Source: Pelagibius sp050330205
GTDB taxonomy: Bacteria; Pseudomonadota; Alphaproteobacteria; Kiloniellales; Kiloniellaceae
DNA length: 64,000 bases
NCBI GenBank assembly: GCA_050330205.1
Contig: JBHJOA010000075.1
Location: forward strand, 1-64,000
Direction: 5' to 3'
The notes below the pieces were generated by a model, which saw only the letters and a program-made list of their open reading frames with translations, searched no databases and was not told where the DNA came from. The translations under genes and the position numbers were made by a program. How positions within the stretch are numbered: the first letter of the stretch is position 1; the number at the start of each line of letters is the position of its first letter. Shown here one piece after another: positions 7,899 to 15,275 of this stretch.

Positions 7899-9647
7899 TC
7901 AATTGATTTCCGGCTCGCCCACCGGCGGACCGAACTCGGTTTTCAGGAAGTCGAAATCGCAGCCTTTGTCGGCCTGCTCGATGTGCTTGGCGAACATCCA
8001 ACCGTAGCCGCGACCATATCGCGGCGGCGATGGTGCCCACTCGGCGCGGCGACGAGCCAGATCTTCTTCGGAAACTCGCATACTGAGGCTGCGGGCGGAG
8101 ATGTCGAGGTCGACAATGTCGCCATTGCGCAGCAAAGCCAGTGGACCGCCGACATAGGCCTCCGGCGCTATGTGCAGCACGCAGGCTCCGAACGACGTGC
8201 CAGACATGCGTGCATCCGACAACCTGACCATGTCGCGGTGGCCATGCTTCAGCAATGCCTTGGGCATGGGAATCATGCCCCACTCCGGCATGCCGGGGCC
8301 GCCCTGCGGGCCGGCGTTGCGCAGCACCAGCACCGTATCGGGCGACATTTCCAGATCCTCGTCGTCGATGATCTTCTTCAACTCGGCATAGCTGTCGGCG
8401 ACCAGCGCCGGACCGCTGTGCCGGTGGAACTTCGGATCGCAGGCTGCCGGTTTGATGACTGCCCCATCGGGGGCAAGATTGCCGCGCAGCACAGCGAGCG
8501 AACCTTCGTGGTAGACGGGCCGATCGAGCGGACGAATGATATCGTCGTTATAGACCTCCGCCCCCTCCAACGTCTCGCCCAGAGTCTTGCCTGACACTGT
8601 AAGGACGGTGAGATCGAGCTTCTCACCCAGCGTCTTCATGAGGGCGCGCAGTCCGCCCGCGTAGAAGAAGTCCTCCATCAGGTAGCCTTTGCCCGAAGGG
8701 CGCACGTTGGCGATCACCGGCGTGCGACGTCCAATTTGGTCGAGGTCGTCGAGCTCCAGGGGGATCCCTGCGCGTCGTGCCATGGCGATCAGGTGGATGA
8801 TCGCATTGGTGGAGCATCCCATCGACATGGCAACGGTCGCCGCGTTCCTGACCGCGGCCTCGGAGACGATACGATCGGGCCTCAGATCGTGCCAGACCAT
8901 GTCGACGATGCGCCGGCCGGCGGCCGCACACATGCGCTGATGGTTGGCGTCGGCAGCGGGGATCGAACTGGCGCCGGGCAACGTCAGGCCGAGAGCCTCG
9001 GCGATGGCCGTCATCGTAGACGCGGTGCCCATCGTCATGCAGTGGCCGTAGGAGCGAGCGATGCCGCCTTCAACACCGACCCAGTCCTCTTTTGTGATCG
9101 TACCGGCACGCCGTTCGTCCCAGAATTTGAACCCATCGGTGCCGGAGCCGAGAACCTTTCCCTTGTAGTTGCCACGCAGCATCGGCCCGGCAGGAACGTA
9201 GACGAAGGGAATGCCCATGGAGAGAGCGCCCATCACCAGGCCGGGCGTGGTCTTGTCGCAGCCCCCCATTAGCACCGCGCCGTCGACGGGATGGCAGCGC
9301 AGAAGCTCTTCCGCCTCCATTGCCAGCATGTTTCGATAGAGCATCGTCGTGGGCTTCACGAAGTTCTCGGAGAGCGATAGTGCCGGCAGCTCCAGCGGAA
9401 AACCGCCGGCCTGGAAGACCCCACGCTTGATGTCTTCCACCCGGTGCTTAAAGTGCATGTGGCAGGGTTGCGCATCGGACCAAGTGTTGAGAATAGCGAT
9501 GACCGGCTTGCCTTCCCAGTCCTCGGGCGCATATCCCATCTGCATGGTGCGCGAACGATGCCCGAACGACCTGAGGTCATCCGGCGCCATCCAGCGCGCA
9601 CTACGCAGGTCGCTGTACTCTTTCTTACTTTTCCTGAGTTGGGTCAT
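7899..9647 (-). CDS. IlvD/Edd family dehydratase (aldonate dehydratase, arabinonate/xylonate type)
   Basis: 582 residues of an iron-sulfur dehydratase. Cluster-binding and Mg motifs are visible: SDAQPCHMHF, MGGCDKTTPG and AMSMGCSTNAIIH, followed by the late QGGPGMPEWG and SDARMSGTSFGACVLH. This subgroup dehydrates pentonates or hexonates (arabinonate, xylonate, galactonate, gluconate) to 2-keto-3-deoxy acids. The length and the MGYAPEDWEGKPVIAILNTW opening favour sugar acids over dihydroxy-acid dehydratase of branched-chain synthesis. It lies directly after the small membrane-peptide gene. It probably supplies substrate to the aldolase or to the dioxovalerate-type dehydrogenase downstream. 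Confidence 0.88.
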   Translation of the reverse strand: MTQLRKSKKEYSDLRSARWMAPDDLRSFGHRSRTMQMGYAPEDWEGKPVIAILNTWSDAQPCHMHFKHRVEDIKRGVFQAGGFPLELPALSLSENFVKPTTMLYRNMLAMEAEELLRCHPVDGAVLMGGCDKTTPGLVMGALSMGIPFVYVPAGPMLRGNYKGKVLGSGTDGFKFWDERRAGTITKEDWVGVEGGIARSYGHCMTMGTASTMTAIAEALGLTLPGASSIPAADANHQRMCAAAGRRIVDMVWHDLRPDRIVSEAAVRNAATVAMSMGCSTNAIIHLIAMARRAGIPLELDDLDQIGRRTPVIANVRPSGKGYLMEDFFYAGGLRALMKTLGEKLDLTVLTVSGKTLGETLEGAEVYNDDIIRPLDRPVYHEGSLAVLRGNLAPDGAVIKPAACDPKFHRHSGPALVADSYAELKKIIDDEDLEMSPDTVLVLRNAGPQGGPGMPEWGMIPMPKALLKHGHRDMVRLSDARMSGTSFGACVLHIAPEAYVGGPLALLRNGDIVDLDISARSLSMRVSEEDLARRRAEWAPSPPRYGRGYGWMFAKHIEQADKGCDFDFLKTEFGPPVGEPEIN

Positions 9648-9659
9648 CGCGTCTCTCTG

Positions 9660-9782
9660 TCAGGCAAAGCCCTTGGCAAGGGCGAACATGACACCGATCA
9701 GCAGGGCCGCCAGCAGCACGCCTGCACCCCATGCCCAAAGCCCGTAGGCATCCATGTCCGCCTTGCTGTCGCGTCCGATCAT
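9660..9782 (-). CDS. Small single-pass membrane protein in the TRAP operon (40 residues)
   Basis: A 40-residue frame reading MIGRDSKADMDAYGLWAWGA then a hydrophobic helix of about 20 residues ending in LAKGFA. A good ribosome-binding site (AAGAAAGGA) lies seven bases before the ATG. It fills the gap between the permease stop (9804) and the dehydratase start (9647) without overlap, as a real gene in a tight operon would. The charged N-terminus followed by one hydrophobic span predicts a single-pass inner-membrane peptide. I do not recognise a family. A small auxiliary subunit of the TRAP permease is one possibility, by position only. Confidence 0.6.
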   Translation of the reverse strand: MIGRDSKADMDAYGLWAWGAGVLLAALLIGVMFALAKGFA

Positions 9783-9803
9783 CGTTCAGTCCTTTCTTAC
9801 GGC

Positions 9804-11894
9804 TCATCCACCGAGAGTTTCGGGCAGCCAGAGTGCGATCTGCGGGAACATCATGACCAGAACCAGACCGACGATCTGCAGCACGATGAAGGGCAGTACT
9901 GCAATGAAGATTTCCTGAAGGCTTACGTCCTTGGGCGCTACCGACTTCAACCAGAAGCAGGCCGGGCCGAAGGGCGGAGAAAGGAAATAGATCTGAATGT
10001 TCATCACGAAGAGGATGCCGAACCAGATCTTTGCCTGATCAGGGGTGAGCCCCAGCTCGGGCGCCAAGGTCATCACAACCGGCGCGAAGACGGGAACCGT
10101 AATGAAGACAATGGCGATCCATTCCATGAAGGTGCCAAGCACGATCAGGATCGCCATCATCACCAGGATAATCCCCATTGCCGGCAGACCCAAGTCCAGG
10201 AAAAGAGAGCGCATGAAATCGCCTCCCCCGACCAGGTTAAAGATGCCGACAAAAGAGACGGCGCCGAGAATCAGCCAGATGATGGTACCTACCGTCGTCA
10301 TGGATCCCATAAGGGCTGCCTGCAGTACGGGCCACTTCATCTCGTGGCGCACCGCAGCCACAACGATAGCACCGATGCATCCGACCGCCGCCGCTTCCGT
10401 CACCGAGGCAATCCCGGCATAGATGGAGCCCATGACTGCGCCGATCAGGGCGATGCAGAGCAGAACCGCACTCATGCGCGCCCGCGAGAGCTTGTTGGAC
10501 TTCCCGGTTATGGCCTCGACCTCCTTGGCGGTCGGGGCCAGGGATGGATTCAGGTTTACTCTTAGCAACACGTAGAGGGCATAGAAGGCAGCAAGCATCA
10601 CCCCTGGCACCGCGCCGGCCATGAAGAGGTCACCTATGCCGACCTCGGCCGAAAGGCCATAGACGATCATGATGATGGACGGCGGGATGAGGGTGGCCAA
10701 CGCACCCGAGGCGCAGATCAGGCCGATGGCCAGCTTGCGGTCGTAGCCGAGACGAAACATCTGCGGCAAAGCTACAAGCCCGAGCATCACGATTTCGCCA
10801 CCCATGACGCCGGACATGGCCGCCAGGATTACAGCCACAACCACAGTCTGTACCGCGACGCCACCGCGGAGATTGCCCGCGAAGATCGACATGGCATCGA
10901 AAAGGTCTTCAGCGATTCCCGCGCGCTCCAGGATCGAGGCCATCAGCACGAAGAAGGGTATGGCGACCAGAGAGTAGTGATCGAGCAGGCCGGCGGCATT
11001 GGTCGATACCAGGTAGAGGCCGCGCGGCCCGAAGAAGGCCACCGCCATCAGAACCGACACGATCAGCGTAACGATGCCCAGCGGCATTCCGGTCATCATC
11101 AGCGCCACCAGCAGCGCCACCATGACCAGGGAGACCGTGGCGAGGTCGTAGGAGCGCGCATCAAGAGCGCCGCTGAAGTTGAGGGCTTCGGCGATGCTTG
11201 AGAAGAACACCTGCGGCGCCCCCAGGGCTCCGTCAGGGCCGACGTAGTGCCCCAGCAGCCCCGAAGCGAAGTAGATCACCATCAGCGCAGCGAGGACCTT
11301 GACTACCAACCGGCAGCTCGGCGAGGTGAACTGTCGATGCAGGTTCACGGTGAGTTGTGCGAGGTAAAGGAAGCCGCCGACGACAAGTAGGGTCTTCATA
11401 AGCGTCGGCATTGGCGAGTTGAAAGCGCTACCGGTGCGCTCAACATGGCCAATGGCCGTGTAGGCGCGCAACGTGGCGTCGCTCAGCAGAAGAAACAGTG
11501 CGACGACGCCGACAAGCTTTGCGAAGAGATCCAGCCACCAGCGCACGCGTTCGGAGGCCAAGACATGAAAGACTGTAATGCCGATGTGGCGCTGCTTCAG
11601 CGTTACATAGCCCGAAGACATCATCCAGGTCGCCGCGCAAAGCACCATGACGACCTCGAAGGCCCATTGGGTCGGAGCATTGAACACGTATCTTGCCACC
11701 ACCTCCCACAAGGTGGCGCAGGCCGCCACCAAATATAGGACGGAGACGGCGATTCCGGAGAAGTGGCTGATATGATCGATGATCGTGTAATCGGCGCGCT
11801 GCACGACCGCTTCCTCGTGCAGTGGATCGTCAGCGGCGACTTCGATTTCGGTATCGGCCAGTGTCTGAGGGGAGCTCGTCATCGCTGCAACCAT
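9804..11894 (-). CDS. TRAP transporter fused permease (DctQ-DctM)
   Basis: 696 residues combining both TRAP membrane subunits. The N-terminal part (about 35-230) holds the small DctQ-like four-helix unit (TLWEVVARYVFNAPTQWAFE, WMMSSGYVTLKQRHIGI). The rest is the DctM-like unit of about 12 helices (MTGMPLGIVTLIVSVLM, ILAAMSGVMGGEIVMLGLVA, SGALATLIPPSIIMIVYG, FMEWIAIVFITVPVF). Fused QM proteins such as SiaQM use a cation gradient to import a carboxylate delivered by a DctP protein. The matching binding protein lies immediately upstream and the sugar-acid dehydratases downstream, so a sugar acid is the likely cargo. The start could be 11894 or the second ATG at 11882. Confidence 0.92.
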   Translation of the reverse strand: MVAAMTSSPQTLADTEIEVAADDPLHEEAVVQRADYTIIDHISHFSGIAVSVLYLVAACATLWEVVARYVFNAPTQWAFEVVMVLCAATWMMSSGYVTLKQRHIGITVFHVLASERVRWWLDLFAKLVGVVALFLLLSDATLRAYTAIGHVERTGSAFNSPMPTLMKTLLVVGGFLYLAQLTVNLHRQFTSPSCRLVVKVLAALMVIYFASGLLGHYVGPDGALGAPQVFFSSIAEALNFSGALDARSYDLATVSLVMVALLVALMMTGMPLGIVTLIVSVLMAVAFFGPRGLYLVSTNAAGLLDHYSLVAIPFFVLMASILERAGIAEDLFDAMSIFAGNLRGGVAVQTVVVAVILAAMSGVMGGEIVMLGLVALPQMFRLGYDRKLAIGLICASGALATLIPPSIIMIVYGLSAEVGIGDLFMAGAVPGVMLAAFYALYVLLRVNLNPSLAPTAKEVEAITGKSNKLSRARMSAVLLCIALIGAVMGSIYAGIASVTEAAAVGCIGAIVVAAVRHEMKWPVLQAALMGSMTTVGTIIWLILGAVSFVGIFNLVGGGDFMRSLFLDLGLPAMGIILVMMAILIVLGTFMEWIAIVFITVPVFAPVVMTLAPELGLTPDQAKIWFGILFVMNIQIYFLSPPFGPACFWLKSVAPKDVSLQEIFIAVLPFIVLQIVGLVLVMMFPQIALWLPETLGG

Positions 11895-11999
11895 GGCCAG
11901 TTCTGGTGCGCGCCGGGCAGACCTCGGCGGCGGGCGGTGAGTTCCGGCGCCACCGCTTCCGGAGTAGCGGATGGCGCAGGCAGGATGCCCACTGCGATC

Positions 12000-12027
12000 G
12001 TCCCGGCCGCGCGAACGTGGCCGGGAC
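12000..12027 (-). promoter_or_regulatory. Intercistronic hairpin between the TRAP binding-protein and permease genes
   Basis: A perfect 9-base stem, GTCCCGGCC (12000-12008) and GGCCGGGAC (12019-12027), with a 10-base loop sits 14 bases after the binding-protein stop. On the transcribed strand no T-run follows, so it is not a simple terminator. Such hairpins commonly protect the upstream part of a transcript and give more binding protein than permease. Confidence 0.5.
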
Positions 12028-12041
12028 TTTAGCAGGCTTGG

Positions 12042-13091
12042 CTAGAACTCCGGACCGAGTAGGCCGAGTTGCTTCATGAACTCGATGTGGGAATTGTAGA
12101 CTTCCTGGGCCGACTCCGAAGCAGCAGCGAAGTCCTTCCAGGCGCCGACCGCAATCTCGCGGAACTTGTCGCGCTCTTCCTGTGGCCAGTCGATGACGGT
12201 AACGCTGCCGGCCGCCTTGTCGCGGGCGACGAGCGCGCGATCCTCCATGTCGACGATCCGGCGCATGTCATTGTAGGCTGCGAGGTACCACGTCTCCAGC
12301 GCGGCCTGCTCCGCCGGGGTCAGTTTGTCCCAGGTATCCTGCGAAATGGTAAACTGCAGAATGGGTGTCGAATGGATGCCCGGGAAGATGGGATACTTCG
12401 CAACCTTGTGGAGCCCGTTGGCGTCATTGTTCGCATAGGCCGAGTTGTCGGCAGCATCGATGACACCCTTTTCCAGAGAGGTGTAGACCTCGGATCCGGG
12501 CAGCGAGACCGGCGAGGCGCCGGCACGCTTGAAGATCTCGGCCGCGAGCCCCTCCGGCGAGCGCACCTTGACGCCCTTGAAGTCGGCAACGCCTCGGATC
12601 GGAACTTTTGAAACAAAAGCCTCGCGGGCGTAAGCACCGCAACCGACCACCTTCACTCCCGGCTGAAACTTGTCGAAAAGCGCCTGCAGCATCTCCTTGC
12701 CGCCACCCAATGCACAGTAGGCCTGGATCTGGTCGGCGCTGTCGTAACCGGCGATCAGGTCGCCCATCAGGGCAAAGGCAGGATCCCGCCCGGCGAAGTA
12801 GTTGATCGAGGTGAGGTCGCCATCAAGGATGCCCATGGAGACCGCCTCCGGTGTCTCGCGGTGGGGCACTACCGCTCCGATCGGCAGCAATTCGATTTCC
12901 AGCGAGCCACCGGTCATCTCCTTCAGCTTCGGTACCCACTTTTCATTCAGAAACGCCAGCGTGAAATGGCTGGCCGTCGAACTTGTCTGGACCTTGAGAG
13001 TGCGAGCCTCCGCGGTGGCGCCAAGCCCGATTCCAAGGACTGTGGCCAACATCAGCGCCTTGGACAGAAAGCCTAACCTCTTGAATTCCAT
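12042..13091 (-). CDS. TRAP transporter substrate-binding protein (DctP family)
   Basis: 349 residues with a Sec signal (MEFKRLGFLSKALMLATVLG, cleavage likely after TAEA). The DctP fold follows: RTLKVQTSSTASHF, the carboxylate-contacting Arg region FKGVKVRSPEG, GSEVYTSLEKGVIDAADNSA and the C-terminal helical part. It captures a carboxylate in the periplasm for the fused permease encoded next. The ATG at 13091 has a strong Shine-Dalgarno (GGGGAGGG); a longer reading from 13148 would place the signal peptide internally, so I reject it. First gene of the operon, preceded by a promoter overlapped by a GntR-type dyad. The subgroup does not resolve the ligand. Confidence 0.92.
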   Translation of the reverse strand: MEFKRLGFLSKALMLATVLGIGLGATAEARTLKVQTSSTASHFTLAFLNEKWVPKLKEMTGGSLEIELLPIGAVVPHRETPEAVSMGILDGDLTSINYFAGRDPAFALMGDLIAGYDSADQIQAYCALGGGKEMLQALFDKFQPGVKVVGCGAYAREAFVSKVPIRGVADFKGVKVRSPEGLAAEIFKRAGASPVSLPGSEVYTSLEKGVIDAADNSAYANNDANGLHKVAKYPIFPGIHSTPILQFTISQDTWDKLTPAEQAALETWYLAAYNDMRRIVDMEDRALVARDKAAGSVTVIDWPQEERDKFREIAVGAWKDFAAASESAQEVYNSHIEFMKQLGLLGPEF

Positions 13092-13156
13092 AGTTCCCTC
13101 CCCTTTTAGGGCTTTGTCGATTGGCGGCTGCCGGGCGACAGCGCTCACCTTATGTG

Positions 13157-13190
13157 GTCAACTAGTATATTAGTTGACTAGTTGAATCAA
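13157..13190 (-). promoter_or_regulatory. Operon promoter overlapped by a GntR/FCD-type operator
   Basis: A perfect inverted repeat GTCAACTA (13157-13164) and TAGTTGAC (13171-13178) with a 6-base spacer. It overlaps a minus-strand -10 box TATACT (13164-13169). A possible -35 TTGATT lies at 13185-13190 (spacing 15, slightly short). A further GTTGA/TCAAC pair extends the dyad. Its form fits FadR/FCD-subfamily operators, and the gntR-type gene starts about 80 bases away. Repression of the sugar-acid operon by the divergent regulator is the simplest reading. Confidence 0.65.
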
Positions 13191-13259
13191 CGGGAATCAT
13201 GCGCTATTTAGATTCCAAGGTCTCGACCGATCCGCCCCCTCAGCCAATAGGCAGCATCC

Positions 13260-13991
13260 ATGGCTCTCTCAACTTCGGACGACCGCCTGGCGCCAACCGG
13301 CAACTTTCTCTCCAACCGGACGGACTCGGCGCCCGCGGCGCAGCGCATCTACGACACGCTGCGCGAGCGCATCGTCAACCTGGATCTGCCGCCGGGCGCG
13401 ACGCTGTCTCGGGTGGAGTTGGCCAAGCTCTTCGATGTCAGCCTGACGCCGATCCGCGAGGCGATGCAGCGCCTGGAGCAGGACGGCCTGATCCGCATTG
13501 TCCCGCAGTCCAAGACCGTGGTGACGAAGATCGACGTCACGCAGCTGTACGAGACGCATTTCCTGCGAGTCGCCGTGGAGGCCGAGGTGGCCAGGCGCCT
13601 GGCGGAGACGCCCGATCCGGCGCTGGTCAAAAAAGCGCGCGCAATCCTGACCATGCAGGAAACGCTGGTCGATAATCTCGAGGAGATCAATCTCTTCAAC
13701 GATCTCGATGAGGCTTTCCACCAGACGCTCTTTGCCGGTGTCAGGCAATTGAATCTGCATGCGATGTTGAAGGCCAAGGCGGGGCATCTGTCACGCGTGC
13801 GCCGCCTGGATCTGCCGAAGGAAGGCAAGGTGCGAAAAATCATGCGGGGCCACTGGGCGGTCCTGGAGGCAATCGAGGCGGGCGACCCACTGGCAGCCCA
13901 GGAAGCGATGCGCGAGCACTTGGCCGGTACAGTCAAGCGCATCGAGGAGATGCGGCGCGAGCACCCTAGTTACTTCAAGGAAGTGACCTAA
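13260..13991 (+). CDS. GntR family transcriptional regulator, FCD subfamily
   Basis: 243 residues. The winged helix lies at about 25-95 (RIYDTLRERIVNLDLPPGAT, LAKLFDVSLTPIREAMQRLE, QDGLIRIVPQSKTVV). The all-helical FCD ligand domain at about 100-235 keeps its metal-binding His positions (DEAFHQTLF, MRGHWAVLEAI, MREHLAGTV). FCD regulators typically bind sugar acids or other carboxylates and come off DNA. It is divergent from the TRAP/dehydratase operon with a perfect operator-like dyad between them, so it is very probably the local repressor. I start at 13260 (MALSTSDDRLAP); an upstream in-frame start lies closer to the operator but adds no domain. Confidence 0.9.
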   Translation: MALSTSDDRLAPTGNFLSNRTDSAPAAQRIYDTLRERIVNLDLPPGATLSRVELAKLFDVSLTPIREAMQRLEQDGLIRIVPQSKTVVTKIDVTQLYETHFLRVAVEAEVARRLAETPDPALVKKARAILTMQETLVDNLEEINLFNDLDEAFHQTLFAGVRQLNLHAMLKAKAGHLSRVRRLDLPKEGKVRKIMRGHWAVLEAIEAGDPLAAQEAMREHLAGTVKRIEEMRREHPSYFKEVT

Positions 13992-14107
13992 ACCTGACGT
14001 GGCAGCCCCGGAGGCGCCATGCGATCACACGAGCAGGCGTCCGCTCCGTGTCCGACGTCTCAAACTGTCCCATGAGCGCTGACGCCTTCTGTCATCGGAC
14101 GTAGGTG

Positions 14108-14650
14108 TCAAGCGCCGTTCCTCAGATCATCCCGTGGCAGGCTCACGCTTCTGTCCGTGGTCATCTTGTCGTCCGCCGCAATGATGGAGGCTGTTCGCTC
14201 AAGAAAGAGGAACAACCTCATAGCCTCAAGAGTTGATATTGCGGTGGCAGGAAGACAGCGGTCCAGGTCGTCACCCTCGGGGATGATCCCCCGGTGCACC
14301 TGGAGCCCACTCAGGAGCCCCTGGACCGCCTGCTCATCGGTGAGGCGGGGCAAGACCGGCGAGGGACCGCCACCGATCCCCACTGATCCACGGGCTAGCC
14401 ATTCATCGATCCATGATCGGAGTTCATCATCGGTGTGGGACCGAAATCGACCGGCCCGGATATCTTCGATGGTTCGATTTGTCTCTGCCAGGAACGGCAG
14501 GATTAGCCGCTCGGCTTCGGTCCGGGATGTAGTGCCGAGGGACTTTTGCCACATCGATTTGCCGACCTGATCCCGGCAGTCCCGTGGTACTTCCCGGCGG
14601 AACCAAAACACGCCTGAGCGGGGGTGCTTCCAGGGCTTGGACATAGCCAT
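14108..14650 (-). CDS. N-terminal remnant of a phage-type tyrosine integrase
   Basis: 180 residues beginning MAMSKPWKHPRSGVFWFRRE VPRD, the N-terminal DUF6538-like module of tyrosine recombinases (a YYFRRRVP..L-like strand, then SLGTTSRTEAERLILPFLAE). A complete enzyme would be about 400 residues. The core-binding region is short, and the catalytic R..HxxR..Y domain is missing; the frame stops only 116 bases from the gntR-type gene. It starts 87 bases beyond the 3' end of tRNA-Glu on the same strand, the classic position for an integrase. I read it as a decayed leftover of an element that used this tRNA. It is unlikely to be functional. Confidence 0.65.
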   Translation of the reverse strand: MAMSKPWKHPRSGVFWFRREVPRDCRDQVGKSMWQKSLGTTSRTEAERLILPFLAETNRTIEDIRAGRFRSHTDDELRSWIDEWLARGSVGIGGGPSPVLPRLTDEQAVQGLLSGLQVHRGIIPEGDDLDRCLPATAISTLEAMRLFLFLERTASIIAADDKMTTDRSVSLPRDDLRNGA

Positions 14651-14736
14651 TTCTGTATCACAATCTGTATCAGTGCCAAATCCAAAAGCACTGGAATTAC
14701 AGATGGATAAAGCACTTCAATGGCTTGGGATAGGAA

Positions 14737-14812
14737 TGGCGTCCCCTAGGGGAGTCGAACCCCTGTTTTCGCCGTGAGAGGGCGACGTCCTAGGCCACTA
14801 GACGAAGGGGAC
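14737..14812 (-). tRNA. tRNA-Glu (anticodon CTC)
   Basis: A 76-base cloverleaf on the minus strand with encoded CCA. The acceptor stem GTCCCCT pairs with AGGGGAC, followed by discriminator G. The D arm contains TAGTGGCCTAG, the anticodon stem TCGCC/GGCGA carries the loop CTCTCAC (anticodon CTC), and the T arm has GGTTCGACTCC. The 3' end faces the integrase remnant, consistent with use as an attachment site. No second copy of the tRNA 3' end is evident in the window. Confidence 0.95.
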
Positions 14813-14831
14813 CAATGGCCGGAAGGCCGGT

Positions 14832-14860
14832 TGTGTAGCCCAAGATCCGGCCCCGCGCAA
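14832..14860 (-). promoter_or_regulatory. Likely promoter of tRNA-Glu
   Basis: On the minus strand, TTGCGC (14855-14860) and TACACA (14832-14837) are separated by 17 bases. The predicted start is about 12 bases before the mature tRNA 5' end. Spacing and position fit a sigma-70-type promoter; the hexamers are partial matches. Confidence 0.45.
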
Positions 14861-14900
14861 CCCCCTCTGCCGCACCCCCCTCCGGCGCCCCCTGCCCGCC

Positions 14901-15221
14901 CTACTGCGCGCCCCCCGGTACGGCGCGGATGCGGCCGAGCAGGCGCCCGCCGGCCAGGTCCACCACCAGCACCTGCTGGCAGTCGCGCTCGGCCAGGCCG
15001 TCGAGGCGGATCACCAGGCGCTCGCCGTTCAGCTCCGTGCCGGCGATGGCGCAGCCCTCGGGCACCGCCAGGTCCAGGGTCGCCGGGCCGCCGGCCCCGC
15101 CGCCGAAGCCGGCGCCGCTGCCGCCGTCGCCGCCCCGGGTGACCAGGCCGTAGACCAGCAGCGCCATGCCGGCGACGATGAGGACGGCCATGAAGATGAC
15201 CAGGGCTTTGAGCGCTTGCAT
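14901..15221 (-). CDS. DUF6476-like small membrane-anchored protein
   Basis: 106 residues. A single N-terminal transmembrane helix (VIFMAVLIVAGMALLVYGLV) is followed by a Gly-rich linker and a small soluble domain (LDLAVPEGCAIAGTEL, GERLVIRLDG, CQQVLVVDLAGGRLLGRI). It resembles the alphaproteobacterial DUF6476 family found beside the rluD/rpoH block, but function is unknown. The short beta-rich end and one-pass anchor suggest a periplasmic-facing domain. It is divergent from the pseudouridine synthase gene, with start codons about 55 bases apart. I took the ATG at 15221, because the longer in-frame reading upstream runs antisense through the synthase gene. Confidence 0.7.
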   Translation of the reverse strand: MQALKALVIFMAVLIVAGMALLVYGLVTRGGDGGSGAGFGGGAGGPATLDLAVPEGCAIAGTELNGERLVIRLDGLAERDCQQVLVVDLAGGRLLGRIRAVPGGAQ

Positions 15222-15275
15222 CGGTCGGGACCCCTGACTAATCACGTGAGGCGCGGGACAAGGGAGCGAGGAAGC

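Noticed and set aside
7867..8283. N-terminal extension of the RraA-like protein
   Set aside because: The in-frame upstream part overlaps the dehydratase gene and does not resemble the family. The ATG at 7866 gives the normal length.
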